54,770 bases of DNA. It comes from CAYNEO01 sp964396245. GTDB lineage: Bacteria; Zixibacteria; MSB-5A5; GN15; FEB-12. Below, one piece after another: positions 43,134-51,640 of this stretch. Location of the stretch: NCBI GenBank assembly GCA_964396245.1, contig CAYNEO010000023.1, positions 1-54,770 of the forward strand, read 5' to 3'. Below the pieces are notes generated by a model. The model searched no databases and was not told the origin of the DNA. It saw nothing but the letters and a program-made list of their open reading frames with translations. How positions within the stretch are numbered: the stretch's first letter is position 1; the number at the start of each line of letters is the position of its first letter. A program made the translations under genes and the position numbers.

Positions 43134-43694
43134 TTACTTCAGCACCTCCATAATATTGGCGAACACCTGTTCGGGCGTCTTCTCGCCGTCGACCTCGGTG
43201 AGGACGGATTCCTTCTGATAGAAATCCACGATAGGCGCGGTCTGTTTGCGGTAGACTTCGAGCCTGTTGCGGACAACATCTTCGGTATCGTCGGCGCGAC
43301 CTTCCTGTTCGGCGCGGCCGCGGATACGCTGGATGATGGTTTCATCGGAAACGTCCAGCAGGATCGCTTTGTCCAGCGAGATATCGTTTTTCGCGAACAT
43401 ATCATTCAGGCTCCGGGCCTGTGGAATCGTGCGCGGAAAACCGTCAAGGATAAAGCCACCGTCGAGCGCGCCGGAGGAAATCTTACCCTCGATGATGCCG
43501 ATAATCAGACTATCCGGCACCAGTTCACCCTTCTTCATGTACGATTCGGCCTGTTTTCCGAGTTCGGAGCCGCTCTTGACGGCGTCGCGAAGCATATCGC
43601 CGGTCGAAAGGTGCGTGATGTGCAACGCATCGGCCACCTTGACCGCCTGCGTTCCTTTGCCTGACCCCGGGGGGCCGAGAAAAATCAAATTCAT
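43134..43694 (-). CDS. adk: Adenylate kinase, short form
   Basis: Phosphorylates AMP with ATP. 186 residues: shorter than the ~214-residue zinc-lid type, because the LID is a short loop (GRAEQEGRADDTEDVV). MNLIFLGPPGSGKGTQAVKV is the P-loop, GFPRTIPQA the AMP site. It is 2 bp downstream of secY. Confidence 0.98.
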   Translation of the reverse strand: MNLIFLGPPGSGKGTQAVKVADALHITHLSTGDMLRDAVKSGSELGKQAESYMKKGELVPDSLIIGIIEGKISSGALDGGFILDGFPRTIPQARSLNDMFAKNDISLDKAILLDVSDETIIQRIRGRAEQEGRADDTEDVVRNRLEVYRKQTAPIVDFYQKESVLTEVDGEKTPEQVFANIMEVLK

Positions 43695-43696
43695 CG

Positions 43697-45004
43697 CTAC
43701 ATTGACCTCCCGCGAATTCGTCCCTTCTTCATGAAGCCCTCGTAGTGGCGCATCATGAGATGCGACTCAATCTGCTGGAGGGTGTCGAGCGCGACGCCGA
43801 CCACAATCAGCAGCCCGGTGCCGCCGAAGAAGTACGAGACTTTCACCTGACCAATCAGAACCCACGGCAAAATAGCAATTGCCGCGAAGAACAACGCTCC
43901 GGGGAGCGTAATACGTGTCAAAACTTTTTCGATATATTCAGCGGTATTCTTGCCCGGACGAATGCCCGGAATGTAGCCGCCGTTCTTGCGCATGTTGTCC
44001 GCCATTTCCATGGGATTGAACACAATCGCCGTATAGAAGTAGGCGAAGAATACGATAATGATACCGTATATGATCGAGTACCAGAAGGTGCCCGGCGCAA
44101 GCGTTGCGGCAACCAGGTTCTGCATCCAGTCGACGTTCGGGAATAATTGCGCCGCGGTCGACGGCAGGAACATGATCGACTGGGCAAAGATGATCGGGAT
44201 AACGCCGGCGGAGTTAACCGACAGCGGCAGGTGCGTGGTAGCACCGCCGAACACCTTGCGTCCGACGACGCGCTTCGGGTACTGAACCGGAATCCGTCGC
44301 TGGGCGCGGGTGATCAGAATGACAGCAGCGGTAACACCGACCATGAGCAGGAGGAGAACGATCTCGATCCACAGCGGACGGGTGCCGACCCACAGCATCT
44401 GGATTTCTTCGATAACCGCCTGCGGGAAGCGGGCGATAATCCCGATGAAGATGATCAGCGAAATACCGTTGCCGATACCGCGTTCGGTTATCTGCTCACC
44501 GAGCCACATGATGAAAATGGTGCCGCATGTGAAGGTCAATATGGTGAGCAGGATAAACGGACCGTGTTGCATGTGAACGGCCGGTATGCCTCGCGCGGTG
44601 ATGGTAGTCAGGAACCCGGCGGTGCCCCAGGCCTGCAGGGCGGCGACGAGTACCGTGAGATACCGCGTGTACTGGGTAATCTTGCGCCTTCCTTCTTCAC
44701 CTTCGCGCTGGAGTCGCTGCAGGTACGGGACCACCGCACCCAGCAGCTGCAGCATAATCGAAGCGGATATGTAGGGCATGATGCCGAGCGCAAAGATGGT
44801 TGCCTTGGCGAAGGCTCCGCCCGCGAACAGGTCGAGCAGCCCGAAGATCGACTGTGACGACAGCGCCTGAGTCAGGACGGCGCCGTCGACGCCCGGCGTC
44901 GGAATGTGTCCGCCGATGCGATAGACGACCAGGAGACCAAGTGTGAAGAGGATGCGTTTCTTGAGTTCTTCAACCTTGAAAATTGATCTGAACGTATCTA
45001 ACAC
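43697..45004 (-). CDS. secY: Protein translocase subunit SecY
   Basis: Central channel of the SecYEG translocon. 435 residues and about ten membrane helices. The plug and channel segments YRIGGHIPTPGVD, GIGNGISLIIFIGI and GIRPGKNTAEYIEKVLTRIT are diagnostic. The start is GTG (GTGTTAGATACG) and overlaps the rplO stop by 7 bp. The gene follows the usual spc-operon order. Confidence 0.98.
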   Translation of the reverse strand: MLDTFRSIFKVEELKKRILFTLGLLVVYRIGGHIPTPGVDGAVLTQALSSQSIFGLLDLFAGGAFAKATIFALGIMPYISASIMLQLLGAVVPYLQRLQREGEEGRRKITQYTRYLTVLVAALQAWGTAGFLTTITARGIPAVHMQHGPFILLTILTFTCGTIFIMWLGEQITERGIGNGISLIIFIGIIARFPQAVIEEIQMLWVGTRPLWIEIVLLLLMVGVTAAVILITRAQRRIPVQYPKRVVGRKVFGGATTHLPLSVNSAGVIPIIFAQSIMFLPSTAAQLFPNVDWMQNLVAATLAPGTFWYSIIYGIIIVFFAYFYTAIVFNPMEMADNMRKNGGYIPGIRPGKNTAEYIEKVLTRITLPGALFFAAIAILPWVLIGQVKVSYFFGGTGLLIVVGVALDTLQQIESHLMMRHYEGFMKKGRIRGRSM

Positions 45005-45441
45005 TTCACCACCTCAGTTTTTCCTCCGGCAGCTTCGATCTTCTGAACCGCCGCTTTCGAGAAGGCGGCCGCCTTGACCGTGTAGGCCTTATCTATATCG
45101 CCATTGCCGAGTACCTTGACAGGCAACTTGGTGCTCTTGACGAGTCCGATGTGCTTGAGGGTTTCCCCGGTAACTTCGCCGGGTTCACATTTGGCCAGAT
45201 CGGCGACATTGATGATCTGGTATTCTTTCCGAAAGATGTTGGTGAACCCGAACTTGGGGAGCCGGCGCTGCAGCGGCATCTGCCCGCCCTCATTGCCGAT
45301 CCTTTTGCCGGCGCCGCTTCGGGAGCCCTGACCTTTATGGCCGCGTCCGGAGGTCTTTCCCAGACCGCTTCCGGTTCCGCGCCCAACGCGCCTGCGCTGT
45401 TTTTTCGCCCCTGCGGGTGGCTTTAAATTATGCAGTTCCAT
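44998..45441 (-). CDS. rplO: 50S ribosomal protein L15 (uL15)
   Basis: 147 residues, normal length. The basic Gly-rich N-terminus (MELHNLKPPAGAKKQRRRVG, RGTGSGLGKTSGRGHKGQ) and the FGFTNIFRKEYQIINVADL segment are diagnostic. It overlaps secY, consistent with translational coupling. Confidence 0.97.
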   Translation of the reverse strand: MELHNLKPPAGAKKQRRRVGRGTGSGLGKTSGRGHKGQGSRSGAGKRIGNEGGQMPLQRRLPKFGFTNIFRKEYQIINVADLAKCEPGEVTGETLKHIGLVKSTKLPVKVLGNGDIDKAYTVKAAAFSKAAVQKIEAAGGKTEVVKC

Positions 45442-45467
45442 TCTCAGCCTCGATCGTTACAACTTTG

Positions 45468-45650
45468 CTAGTCAATCTCTTCAACCTTGAGGAGGTGGCT
45501 GACGGCACGAACCATGCCGCGAATTTGCGGCGTATCGTTGTGCACGACGGTCCGGTGCAATTTGCCCAGACCGAGCGCCTCTATAGTGCGCTTCTGCTTC
45601 TCTTGCCGGTCGATCGTGCTTTTGATCTGAGTAATTTTTATTCTGGCCAT
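45468..45650 (-). CDS. rpmD: 50S ribosomal protein L30 (uL30)
   Basis: 60 residues, usual length. MARIKITQIKSTIDRQEKQK, RTIEALGLGKLHRTVVHNDT and PQIRGMVRAVSHLLKVEE are diagnostic. It sits between rpsE and rplO, the conserved place. Confidence 0.96.
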   Translation of the reverse strand: MARIKITQIKSTIDRQEKQKRTIEALGLGKLHRTVVHNDTPQIRGMVRAVSHLLKVEEID

Positions 45651-45676
45651 GTTGCTATCCTCTGTCCCGGCGCCGT

Positions 45677-46159
45677 TCAGGCGTTCCCGCGGAACTGTTC
45701 TTCCTGTTCACGCGTCCGCAGGTTTTCCAGACCGTTCATAGTCGCCTTGACGACGTTATTGGGATTTCGACTGCCAACCGTCTTGGCCAGGATATCCTGG
45801 ATACCGGCGGACTCGAGGACGGCCCGCACGGCCCCGCCGGCGATAACGCCGGTACCGGGCGAAGCCGGCCGCATCACGACGGTGGAGGCGCCGAATATGC
45901 CGTCGATCTGGTGCGGTATGGTGCCCCTGACGAGATTGATTTTCTTCATCTCGCGGCGTGCGATATCGGTCCCTTTGCGGATCGCCTCGGAGACTTCGGA
46001 TGCTTTGCCGAGCCCGATGCCGACTTTGCCGCGCTTATCGCCGACGGCCACCAACGCCGTGAAACTGAACCGTCTGCCGCCCTTGACCACTTTGGCGACG
46101 CGGTTGACGGTGATTACTCGCTCCTCGAATTCGAGGTTGTCCATTTCGAAGTTTGCCAA
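45677..46159 (-). CDS. rpsE: 30S ribosomal protein S5 (uS5)
   Basis: Decoding-site protein. The dsRBD-like N-terminal domain (EERVITVNRVAKVVKGGRRFSF) and the SIQ-type C-terminal domain (GASTVVMRPASPGTGVIAGG) are intact. The start is uncertain: TTG 46159 has GAGGGA 6 nt upstream (160 aa, reading MANFEMDN), ATG 46144 has none (155 aa), and a further TTG is at 46165. I prefer 46159. It follows rplR by 43 bp. Confidence 0.94.
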   Translation of the reverse strand: MANFEMDNLEFEERVITVNRVAKVVKGGRRFSFTALVAVGDKRGKVGIGLGKASEVSEAIRKGTDIARREMKKINLVRGTIPHQIDGIFGASTVVMRPASPGTGVIAGGAVRAVLESAGIQDILAKTVGSRNPNNVVKATMNGLENLRTREQEEQFRGNA

Positions 46160-46202
46160 TCTCAATCCCTCATCTATGAACGTGAAACAACTGTTCTCTC
46201 AC

Positions 46203-46577
46203 TTAAAATTCCAGGCCGCCTTCACGGGCGCCGTCAGCAATGGCCTTGACGCGACCGTGAAACCGATACCGGTTGCGGTCGAACACGACGGCGTGTATGC
46301 CTTTTTCTTTTGCCAGCTCGGCGAGTTTCAGACCGACCTTTTTGGCCGCGGCGGTCTTGTTGTCCTTGCTATCAATGATCCCCGCCATAGTCTTCGAGTT
46401 CGATGACAGACCGACAAGAGTCGCCGCCTTGACATCATCGATGACCTGCACCGAGACGTTCTTGAGCGACTTTTTGACCGTGAGTCTCGGTCGTTCCGCG
46501 GTACCGAAGACTTTCCCTCGAACGCGTTTGTGACGGCGTTCGGATTTCTTGTGTTTGACAATATTTTTGTCAGCCAT
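46203..46577 (-). CDS. rplR: 50S ribosomal protein L18 (uL18)
   Basis: Binds 5S rRNA. 124 residues, slightly above the usual ~118. KKSERRHKRVRGKVFGTAER, PRLTVKKSLKNVSVQVIDD and FDRNRYRFHGRVKAIADGAREGGL are diagnostic. The position between rplF and rpsE is canonical. Confidence 0.96.
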   Translation of the reverse strand: MADKNIVKHKKSERRHKRVRGKVFGTAERPRLTVKKSLKNVSVQVIDDVKAATLVGLSSNSKTMAGIIDSKDNKTAAAKKVGLKLAELAKEKGIHAVVFDRNRYRFHGRVKAIADGAREGGLEF

Positions 46578-46597
46578 TTTCTTTCACACCTGTCGAA

Positions 46598-47137
46598 TTA
46601 TCCGGCAGTCTTACCGGCCTTGGTTCTCACGTGCTCGTCGATATAGCGGATACCCTTACCCTTGTACGGCTCGGGCTTGCGGAACGACCGGATTTTTGCG
46701 GCGGTCAGCCCCACGAGTTCCTTATCGATTCCTTCGACGGTAATTTTGCTCTCCTTGGGCTGCACCGACACGTTCACGCCTTCGGGCGGCAGGAACACGA
46801 TCGGGTGCGAGTATCCGAGATACAGCACGAGCGCTTTCTCTTTTATTTCCGCACGATACCCGACGCCGACCATGAGCAGCTGTCGCTGGTAGCCCGTGCT
46901 GCAGCCGACGACCATGTTGTTGATCAGGGCGCGGGTCAGCCCGTGTAGCGCCCGGATTTTCTTCTGATCGTTCGGCCGGGTGACAATCACCTGCTCGCCA
47001 TCGAGTGTCGCGGTGACATCGGGATGCAGATTACGCTCGAGAGTACCCTTGGGCCCGGTCACTCTTATGTGGGAGCCGTCGATTTCAACCTTGGTCTTTT
47101 CCGGTATCTTGACCGGTGATTTCCCTACGCGAGACAT
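46598..47137 (-). CDS. rplF: 50S ribosomal protein L6 (uL6)
   Basis: 179 residues, usual length. The start MSRVGKSPVKIPEKTKVEI and the C-terminal RSFRKPEPYKGKGIRYIDE are diagnostic of both L6 repeats. It binds 23S rRNA near the sarcin-ricin loop. It follows rpsH by 15 bp. Confidence 0.98.
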   Translation of the reverse strand: MSRVGKSPVKIPEKTKVEIDGSHIRVTGPKGTLERNLHPDVTATLDGEQVIVTRPNDQKKIRALHGLTRALINNMVVGCSTGYQRQLLMVGVGYRAEIKEKALVLYLGYSHPIVFLPPEGVNVSVQPKESKITVEGIDKELVGLTAAKIRSFRKPEPYKGKGIRYIDEHVRTKAGKTAG

Positions 47138-47152
47138 TCTAGTTATCCTTCT

Positions 47153-47554
47153 TTACCAGCACCTGGCGATCACTTCTCCGCCGATGCGTTTTTGCGCGGC
47201 CTCGAAATTGGTCATTACTCCAGAGGAGGTCGACACGATCATGATCCCGCGAACATTGTGGGTCGTTCGCCGCACCTGATCGGCGTCGTAGTAACGCCTG
47301 AGGCCCGGCCGTGACACGCGCTGGATGCCCTTGATAACGGGAACATCGCCGCGGCTATATTTGAGATAGACGCGCAGGATGCCCTGCTTGTTGTCCGGCA
47401 GCTCAATCATGTCCTTGATGAAGTTGGACTCTTTGAGGATGCGGACGATATCCCGCTTCAGGTTCGAGGCCGGGATATCAACGGCCGGCTTCTTGGCCTT
47501 GGCGGCGTTCCTGATACGCGTCAAGAGATCAGCGACCGGATCAGTCATGCTCAT
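47153..47554 (-). CDS. rpsH: 30S ribosomal protein S8 (uS8)
   Basis: 133 residues. MTDPVADLLTRIRNAAKAKK and the C-terminal STSSGVMTNFEAAQKRIGGEV are diagnostic. S8 is an rRNA assembly protein and in other bacteria represses the spc operon. A second ATG is two codons in. It is 31 bp after rpsN. Confidence 0.97.
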   Translation of the reverse strand: MSMTDPVADLLTRIRNAAKAKKPAVDIPASNLKRDIVRILKESNFIKDMIELPDNKQGILRVYLKYSRGDVPVIKGIQRVSRPGLRRYYDADQVRRTTHNVRGIMIVSTSSGVMTNFEAAQKRIGGEVIARCW

Positions 47555-47585
47555 ATTTCTATTACTCCCTTATCCTACTCCGAGA

Positions 47586-47771
47586 CTACCAGCTTGCCTT
47601 GACTACACCGGGGATTTCGCCGGACAGGGCCATTTCCCGGAAGCAGATACGGCACAGTCCGAAGCGGCGCATGTACGCCCGGGGACGGCCGCAGCGGCGG
47701 CAGCGATTATAAGCGCGGACCTGAAATTTCGGTTTGCGCTTCTGTTTTTCTATCAGACACTTCTTAGCCAT
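47586..47771 (-). CDS. rpsN: 30S ribosomal protein S14, zinc type (uS14)
   Basis: 61 residues, matching the short zinc-ribbon type rather than the ~100-residue zinc-free form. Cys24, Cys27, Cys40 and Cys43 form CRRC...CRIC. The C-terminus GEIPGVVKASW is diagnostic. It lies between rplE and rpsH. Confidence 0.97.
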   Translation of the reverse strand: MAKKCLIEKQKRKPKFQVRAYNRCRRCGRPRAYMRRFGLCRICFREMALSGEIPGVVKASW

Positions 47772-47778
47772 CGAACTC

Positions 47779-48318
47779 CTACTTGCGGAAGGGCATTCCC
47801 ATTTCGGTGAGCAGCTGGCGGGCCTCTTCGTCGGTCCGCGCCGTGGTCGTGATGGAGATGTTCATTCCGCGCACTTTATCGATTTTATCGTAGTCGATTT
47901 CCGGAAACACGAGTTGTTCTTTCAGGCCCAGATTGAAATTACCGTGACCGTCGAATCCCTTGGGATCGATACCGCGAAAATCACGGATCCGTGGCATCGC
48001 CAGGTTGATGAGCCGGTCGAGGAACTCGTACATTTTCTCGCGCCGGAGGGTCACCCGGCAACCGATGGGCTGTCCCTGCCGGAGCTTGAAGTTGGAGATG
48101 CTCTTTCGGGCCCTGGTAACAACCGGTTTCTGACCGGTGACAATGGTCAGGTCATTGACGGCCGCCTCGAGCGATTTCGGGGTCGCGATCGCTTCACCGA
48201 CGCCGCAATTGACGGTGATCTTGGTTATCATCGGCACTTCCATGACGGAGTGGTATTTGTTCTCCTTCATGAGTTTGGGCCGAATCTCGTTGACATATCT
48301 GTCTTTCAGCGTAGCCAT
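47779..48318 (-). CDS. rplE: 50S ribosomal protein L5 (uL5)
   Basis: 179 residues, usual length; binds 5S rRNA and P-site tRNA region. VPMITKITVNCGVGEA, FKLRQGQPIGCRVTLR and the C-terminal ISITTTARTDEEARQLLTEM are diagnostic. It follows rplX by 12 bp and precedes rpsN by 7 bp. Confidence 0.98.
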   Translation of the reverse strand: MATLKDRYVNEIRPKLMKENKYHSVMEVPMITKITVNCGVGEAIATPKSLEAAVNDLTIVTGQKPVVTRARKSISNFKLRQGQPIGCRVTLRREKMYEFLDRLINLAMPRIRDFRGIDPKGFDGHGNFNLGLKEQLVFPEIDYDKIDKVRGMNISITTTARTDEEARQLLTEMGMPFRK

Positions 48319-48330
48319 CTGAGCAACCTC

Positions 48331-48648
48331 TTAAATTTCTTCCCCGGTTTCCTGGTTGATGCGAATCCGGCGTTTTTTGCCGTCTTCCTCGATCACCCGC
48401 GTGCCGTGTCTGACCGGCTTGCCGAGGCTGGAACTGTAGAGCGCCACGTTGCTGATATGCATCGGGCCCTCAATCGTAATGATGCCGCCCTTGGGATTTT
48501 TCTGGGTCGGCTTCTGGTGTTTCTTGCGCATGTTGAGGCCCTCGACGACGACCCGGTCGTTCTTGGTGTCGACATGGAGGACCCGGCCGGTCTTACCCTT
48601 GTACTGGCCGCTGCGAACGTATACGGTATCACCTTTTCTTATATTCAT
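48331..48648 (-). CDS. rplX: 50S ribosomal protein L24 (uL24)
   Basis: 105 residues. The KOW motif (KGDTVYVRSGQYKGKTGRVL) and the KKHQKPTQKNPKGGIITIE segment are diagnostic. It is an assembly initiator for the large subunit. It follows rplN by 14 bp. Confidence 0.97.
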   Translation of the reverse strand: MNIRKGDTVYVRSGQYKGKTGRVLHVDTKNDRVVVEGLNMRKKHQKPTQKNPKGGIITIEGPMHISNVALYSSSLGKPVRHGTRVIEEDGKKRRIRINQETGEEI

Positions 48649-48662
48649 AATAGTCTATCCCC

Positions 48663-49031
48663 TCAGATAACCTCGGGCGCGAGGGAAATAATTTTCATAA
48701 ACTGTTTTTCACGCAACTCGCGGGCGACGGGTCCGAATATGCGGGTTCCCCGCGGCTCTTTCTGATCATTGATGATCACTGCGGCATTGTCGCTGAAGCG
48801 AATCAGCGAGCCATCCTTGCGCCTGAGCTCCGACTTCGTACGCACCACCACCGCCTTGCACACTTCCGACTTTTTCACGGTGCCGCCGGGGATGGCTTCT
48901 TTGACGGTGACGACGATGATGTCACCGATGGAGGCGTACTTTTTCTTACTGCCGCCGAGAACGCGGAAGCACATCACCCGCTTGGCGCCGGAGTTGTCGG
49001 CCACCGATAAAACCGTGTATTCCTGAATCAT
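48663..49031 (-). CDS. rplN: 50S ribosomal protein L14 (uL14)
   Basis: 122 residues, the usual length. MIQEYTVLSVADNSGAKRVM and the C-terminal ARELREKQFMKIISLAPEVI are diagnostic. It forms an intersubunit bridge. It follows rpsQ by 36 bp. Confidence 0.98.
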   Translation of the reverse strand: MIQEYTVLSVADNSGAKRVMCFRVLGGSKKKYASIGDIIVVTVKEAIPGGTVKKSEVCKAVVVRTKSELRRKDGSLIRFSDNAAVIINDQKEPRGTRIFGPVARELREKQFMKIISLAPEVI

Positions 49032-49067
49032 GCCTAGTTACCCTTCTAATACCGCAGCAGTCGGATG

Positions 49068-49334
49068 TTACTTGGCCCGCTCGATGATCTCGACCAGACG
49101 CCAGCGCTTTGTCTTCGACAGCGGCCTGGTTTCAATGAGTCTGACCAGGTCGCCGACTCCGGCTTCATTCTTCTCGTCGTGGGCGTAAAATTTCTTCGAG
49201 GTCTTCACCGTCTTGAGGTAGAGCGGATGTCTCATGGTACGCACAGTCTGCACCACGATGCTCTTGTCGCCCTTGCTGGATACGACCGTTCCCACGCGGA
49301 TTTTGCGATAATTTCTCTGAACTGTCTCAGCCAT
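49068..49334 (-). CDS. rpsQ: 30S ribosomal protein S17 (uS17)
   Basis: 88 residues. The OB-fold protein shows GTVVSSKGDKSIVVQTVRTM, YAHDEKNEAGVGDLVRLIET and RPLSKTKRWRLVEIIERAK. It follows rpmC by 11 bp. Confidence 0.97.
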   Translation of the reverse strand: MAETVQRNYRKIRVGTVVSSKGDKSIVVQTVRTMRHPLYLKTVKTSKKFYAHDEKNEAGVGDLVRLIETRPLSKTKRWRLVEIIERAK

Positions 49335-49345
49335 TGCTGTATTCC

Positions 49346-49609
49346 TTATTCACCCTTATCCGACTTTGCTTTGCCCGTGTCGCGGAGCAGACCGGTTCTC
49401 TCTCTCGCGAGCGGATGGATGCCGAGTTCGTCCTCGCGCAGGACGGTTTTCACCCGGGCGATATCGCGGTCGATTATCCTGAGCTTGAGGGGGTTGTCGA
49501 GCCCCTTCAGGGAACGCCGCATCCTGAGGTTAAAGCGTTCTTCCTCGAGGTCGTGCTGTCTCTGGAGGACTTCTTCGCGAGTAAGTTCGCGTATCTCACG
49601 AGTCTTCAT
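49346..49609 (-). CDS. rpmC: 50S ribosomal protein L29 (uL29), extended
   Basis: 87 residues, longer than the typical ~65. The core MKTREIRELTREEVLQRQHD and the IIDRDIARVKTVLREDELG block are normal. The extra ~20 residues (LARERTGLLRDTGKAKSDKG) lie at the C-terminus. The ATG overlaps the rplP stop (TAATG). Confidence 0.95.
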   Translation of the reverse strand: MKTREIRELTREEVLQRQHDLEEERFNLRMRRSLKGLDNPLKLRIIDRDIARVKTVLREDELGIHPLARERTGLLRDTGKAKSDKGE

Positions 49610-50034
49610 TATCGGATTCCTTCAGTCTCGGTTCGCGCCACGAACTTCGTTTTCAGCGGCAGCTTATTGGCGGCCAGGCGCAGTGCCTCGCGGGCCATCT
49701 GTTCGGAGACGCCCTCTATCTCGAAGAGGATTCGTCCCGGCTTGATGACGGCGACCCAGTATTCCGGAGCGCCTTTGCCTTTTCCCATGCGCGTTTCGGC
49801 CGGTTTCTTGGTGACCGGTTTATCGGGAAAAATGCGAATCCAGACTTTTCCGCCGCGCTTGATATACCGAGTCATGGCGATACGGGCGGCCTCAATCTGG
49901 CGGTTGGTCATCCAGCAGGGTTCCATGGCCTTCAGCCCGAACTCGCCGAAATCGACCCGGAAGCCGCCTTTAGCCTTGCCGGCCATTCGGCCCCGCTGTT
50001 GCTTGCGGAATTTTGTCCTCTTTGGCATCAACAT
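49609..50034 (-). CDS. rplP: 50S ribosomal protein L16 (uL16)
   Basis: 141 residues, usual length; lies near the A-site tRNA. MLMPKRTKFRKQQRGRMAGK and CWMTNRQIEAARIAMTRYIK are diagnostic. The first ATG (50034) follows GGAGAAAA and matches the family start; a second ATG is two codons in. It follows rpsC by 26 bp. Confidence 0.97.
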   Translation of the reverse strand: MLMPKRTKFRKQQRGRMAGKAKGGFRVDFGEFGLKAMEPCWMTNRQIEAARIAMTRYIKRGGKVWIRIFPDKPVTKKPAETRMGKGKGAPEYWVAVIKPGRILFEIEGVSEQMAREALRLAANKLPLKTKFVARTETEGIR

Positions 50035-50060
50035 AGTCTATTTTCTCCAGCTTTCCGCAC

Positions 50061-50984
50061 TTACTCGGATTTACGCTCGCCGCCCGATTCGGGCCTTGGC
50101 GGTTTCTGTTCTGACGGCGGTTTGGATTCCTTCTGCGGCCGGGCCGACCTGGCCGGGGATTCCGGACGACGGCCTCTCGGCGGCTGTCCGGACTCGCCGC
50201 CACCGGGCTGCCGGCGGACGCGACCACGCGGGCGTTTGCGACCACGCTCGCCACCCTTGGGAGCACCACGCCGACCACCGCGACCCGCCTGCTGTGACGG
50301 GGCACCGCGCGTTTCGGGCTCCTGCCTGAAATCTTCACCCTTGAAGATCTTCTCGGAGTCGAGGATTTCACCGCGACACACCCACACCTTCACGCCGATA
50401 CAACCGTAGGTCGTATTGGCCGTGGCAGTGGCGTAGTCGATGTCGGCGCGCAGCGTGTGAAGCGGAATTCGACCGTCCTTGTACTTCTCGGTGCGGGCGA
50501 TTTCCGCGCCGCCGAGCCGGCCGGAACATTGAACCTTAATCCCTTCGGCGCCCATTCTCATGGTGGCGCTGAGCGCTTTCTTCATGGCCCGGCGGAAAGA
50601 AATGCGTCCTTCGAGCTGACGGGCAATCGAATCGGCTACCAGCTTGGCATCGAGTTCCGGCTTCCTCACTTCGACGATATTAAGCATGATGTCTTTCTTG
50701 GTGAGAAGCTGAAGCTCTTCGCGGAGTTTGTCCACCTCGGAGCCGCGCCGTCCGATAACAATACCCGGCCGGGCGGTCATGATATCGACGGTGACCTTTT
50801 TCGGGGCCCGCGAGATAATGACATTGGAAATGCCGGCATTATCCAGCCGCCGATGGATATACCTCTTGATGAGCATATCCTCGTGCACGAGATTCGCAAA
50901 GTTCCGGTCCGAGGCAAACCACCGGCTGTTCCAGGGCCGAATGATTCCAAGTCTCAGGCCAATCGGGTTGGTTTTTTGTCCCAA
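50061..50984 (-). CDS. rpsC: 30S ribosomal protein S3 (uS3) with long basic C-terminal tail
   Basis: 307 residues against about 210-235 in most bacteria. The KH-domain N-terminus (MGQKTNPIGLRLGIIRPWNS, TARPGIVIGRRGSEVDKLREEL) and the C-terminal core (CIGVKVWVCRGEI) are standard. Beyond residue ~215 comes a tail of about 90 residues rich in Arg, Gly and Pro (GRGGRRGAPKGGERGRK, RPRGRVRRQPGGGESG, ending GGERKSE). The tail is probably disordered and RNA-binding. It is followed by rplP. Confidence 0.97.
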   Translation of the reverse strand: MGQKTNPIGLRLGIIRPWNSRWFASDRNFANLVHEDMLIKRYIHRRLDNAGISNVIISRAPKKVTVDIMTARPGIVIGRRGSEVDKLREELQLLTKKDIMLNIVEVRKPELDAKLVADSIARQLEGRISFRRAMKKALSATMRMGAEGIKVQCSGRLGGAEIARTEKYKDGRIPLHTLRADIDYATATANTTYGCIGVKVWVCRGEILDSEKIFKGEDFRQEPETRGAPSQQAGRGGRRGAPKGGERGRKRPRGRVRRQPGGGESGQPPRGRRPESPARSARPQKESKPPSEQKPPRPESGGERKSE

Positions 50985-51007
50985 ATCTATCTCCTCGAAA
51001 TCCTACG

Positions 51008-51637
51008 CTACTTTTCTTCGTTCTTCTTTTTCGATTCGGCTTCCGCCTTTGTCTCGGCTTTTTTTGAGGCGGTCTTCTTCGGCTTTGCTGTCTTAGCCGA
51101 GTCTTTGGATTCCGCCTTAGATTCTTTCTTCTTGCCCGCTGCCTTCTTCGCGGCGGCTTTCTGTTTGCTCGTCGCTTTCTTCTTTGCCGTCTTGCGGGTC
51201 TTTGTGCCGGCTCCCGGCTCAGTCTCGGTATCCGCAGCCTTTGCTTTCTTCCGCGTCGGCCCGGCTTTCATTTTAGGTTCTTCTACGTGTGCCTGCTCCT
51301 CGAGGATCACCGTCAGGTGGCTATAGCGCTTGCGATAGCGAAAAACACGGCCCATTGACTGAAAGCGGATACGTTTTTGTGTCGGCGCTTCGTCGACAAT
51401 GATATTCTTGACCCACAGGTCTTCCGGTTTCAGATGATCGGTTCCCTCGAGCGAGAGGGCATTGGCCGCCGCCGACTTCAGCGTCTTGGCCAGGTGCCGG
51501 GCCGCTATCCGGGGGGTGTAATTGAGAATATCGAGTGCTTTCTCAATGGGCAGTCCTTTGACCAGGTCAGCCACCACGCGCATTTTGCGGGGCGGGATAC
51601 TCACATACTTGAGTCTGGCGACGGTTTGCGTAGCCAT
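51008..51637 (-). CDS. rplV: 50S ribosomal protein L22 (uL22) with Lys/Ala-rich C-terminal tail
   Basis: 209 residues against ~110-115 usually. The core (residues 1-112) is normal: KYVSIPPRKMRVVADLVKGL, IVDEAPTQKRIRFQSMGRVF and KRYSHLTVILEE. The remaining ~95 residues are low-complexity Lys/Ala/Glu (TRKKAKAADTETEPGAGTKT, KKKATSKQKAAAKKAAGKKK), ending KKNEEK. The core has the hairpin loop that lines the exit tunnel. It is followed 23 bp later by rpsC. Confidence 0.97.
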   Translation of the reverse strand: MATQTVARLKYVSIPPRKMRVVADLVKGLPIEKALDILNYTPRIAARHLAKTLKSAAANALSLEGTDHLKPEDLWVKNIIVDEAPTQKRIRFQSMGRVFRYRKRYSHLTVILEEQAHVEEPKMKAGPTRKKAKAADTETEPGAGTKTRKTAKKKATSKQKAAAKKAAGKKKESKAESKDSAKTAKPKKTASKKAETKAEAESKKKNEEK

Positions 51638-51640
51638 GGC

